DNA of 5,921 nucleotides. Source: Acetobacteraceae bacterium. Lineage in GTDB: Bacteria; Pseudomonadota; Alphaproteobacteria; Acetobacterales; Acetobacteraceae. Numbering within the stretch: the stretch's first letter is position 1; every line of letters starts with the position of its first letter. The position numbers and the translations under genes are program-made. This document shows positions 5,083-5,921 of this stretch, in pieces. The DNA lies in assembly GCA_947462945.1 (NCBI GenBank), contig CANHTE010000105.1:1-5921 (forward strand). The letters run 5' to 3'. The notes below the pieces were generated by a model, which was not told where the DNA came from, ran no database searches, and saw nothing but the letters and a program-made list of their open reading frames with translations.

Positions 5083-5921
5083 TTACTCCGTCGCGGTCAT
5101 GAGGCCAAGCGCATTATGGTCGGCCAAGCCAGGGTGAGGATCACGGCTGACCAGCTGCCCCCGGAAGGCGATGGCGCAGGCGGGCCAGGAGAAGCGCTCG
5201 GCTTGACTGCGGGCTGTGGCGCGCGGGACCGTCAGTGCAGCCAGGCAGGCGCGGCGCAAATCCTCGTCCAGCACGCCGCCGGGCCCTACCACATCGCGCG
5301 GGCCCATCACGGGAAAGGCCGCGACCGGCGTACCGCAGGCCATCGCCTCCAGCAGCACCAGGCCAAATGTGTCCGTGCGGGAGGGAAAGACCATGACATC
5401 CCCGCCGCGATAAGCCTGGGCCAGCGCCTCGCCATGGCGCCAGCCGGCGAAATGCACCGAAGGGTACCGCGCCTGAAGCGCCTCCCGCTGCGGCCCATCG
5501 CCCACCACGACCTTGGTGCCCGGCAAGTCGAGCTCGAGGAAGGCGGTGATGTTCTTTTCAATGGCGACGCGGCCGGCGTAGAGAAAAATCGGCCGGGGCA
5601 AACCCGTCCAGGCATCCCGTGCGCCATCCTGGAACAGAGACAGATCCACGCCGCGCGTCCAAGGCAGCACGCGGCGGAAGCTGCGGCGCGTCAGCTCCTC
5701 CTGCAGGGTCTGGGTGGCGGCGAAGGTCCCCGCCCCCGCATTGTGGAAGCGGCGGAGCAGAGCCCAGATCGGGCCGGGGGGGATGCCGGTGCGGGCGGTG
5801 ATGTATTCAGCGAAGCGGGTGTGGAAGCTGGTGGTGAAGCGCCAGCCTTGCCGCGCGCTGATGGCCCGCGCGGCCAGGCCCAACGGCCCCTCGGTGGCCA
5901 CATGCAGCGCATCGGGCTGCA
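5083..5921 (-). CDS. GT4-type glycosyltransferase, second Agt-like copy, N-terminus beyond window
   Basis: The frame runs off the right edge, so 278 residues are visible and about 71 N-terminal ones are missing by comparison with the copy at 3204-4196. The visible part starts at QPDALHVATEGPLG, continuing upstream of the first possible GTG at 5899-5901, so that codon is not the real start. It has GRVAIEKN, GDGP, FPSRTDTFG and LEAMACGTPVAAFP in the same order as the other copy. By hand count about 202 of 253 aligned residues match. Differences concentrate at the end of the N-terminal domain (equivalent to 141-178 of copy 1) and near the C-terminus, while the donor domain is nearly unchanged. 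A tail of about 20 residues (from RDPHPGLADHN to MTATE) extends past the end of copy 1. The stop is TAA 5083-5085, 97 bases before the phosphoesterase start. It is likely the upstream member of the same gene set; the donor sugar and acceptor are unknown. Confidence 0.87.
   Translation of the reverse strand, partial: QPDALHVATEGPLGLAARAISARQGWRFTTSFHTRFAEYITARTGIPPGPIWALLRRFHNAGAGTFAATQTLQEELTRRSFRRVLPWTRGVDLSLFQDGARDAWTGLPRPIFLYAGRVAIEKNITAFLELDLPGTKVVVGDGPQREALQARYPSVHFAGWRHGEALAQAYRGGDVMVFPSRTDTFGLVLLEAMACGTPVAAFPVMGPRDVVGPGGVLDEDLRRACLAALTVPRATARSQAERFSWPACAIAFRGQLVSRDPHPGLADHNALGLMTATE

Noticed and set aside
5083..5901. Complete glycosyltransferase starting at GTG 5899-5901
   Set aside because: The frame stays open to the window edge and the codons before that GTG align with copy 1 (PDALH against PDAVH). 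The gene is cut by the window and does not start there.

Overview
The window is GC-rich, almost fully coding DNA from an alphaproteobacterium. A member of Acetobacteraceae/Rhodospirillales is my best guess, from the GC content, the protein sequences and the clustering of an acyltransferase (DUF374) gene with waaA and lpxK. The taxonomic call is inference. I saw no rRNA, tRNA, CRISPR array, transposase or phage gene.

Layout: positions 1-128 hold the 3' end of a + strand gene, probably a prephenate/arogenate dehydrogenase (TyrC type). Everything after it lies on the minus strand and is transcribed from right to left. In transcription order: a GT-B glycosyltransferase whose N-terminus is cut off by the window edge (5921-5083); a 97-base gap with palindromes and a candidate promoter; a calcineurin-like metallophosphoesterase (4987-4193); a second, full-length glycosyltransferase about 80% identical to the first (4196-3204, ATGA overlap with the phosphoesterase); a short gap with an inverted repeat; a DUF374 lysophospholipid acyltransferase-like protein (3127-2441); the Kdo transferase WaaA (2444-1191, GTGA overlap); and the lipid A 4'-kinase LpxK (1163-180). 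LpxK converges on the + strand gene across a 51-base gap that holds a 14-base tandem repeat.

The cluster has two parts. acyltransferase-waaA-lpxK is an ordinary alphaproteobacterial lipid A/Kdo set acting at the cytoplasmic face of the inner membrane. The phosphoesterase-glycosyltransferase pair looks like the PlcP-Agt pair of phosphate-starved alphaproteobacteria, in which a phospholipase C releases diacylglycerol from phospholipid and a glycosyltransferase turns it into glycolipid. Here the phosphoesterase is flanked by two glycosyltransferase paralogues. The whole window may therefore be an envelope-lipid locus joining phospholipid replacement to lipid A completion.

The points most worth a second look are the GT-phosphoesterase-GT arrangement; an lpxK reading frame whose conserved N-terminus extends 32 codons upstream of its first ATG with no ATG, GTG or TTG start; and the palindrome-rich AT-rich patch in front of the phosphoesterase gene.
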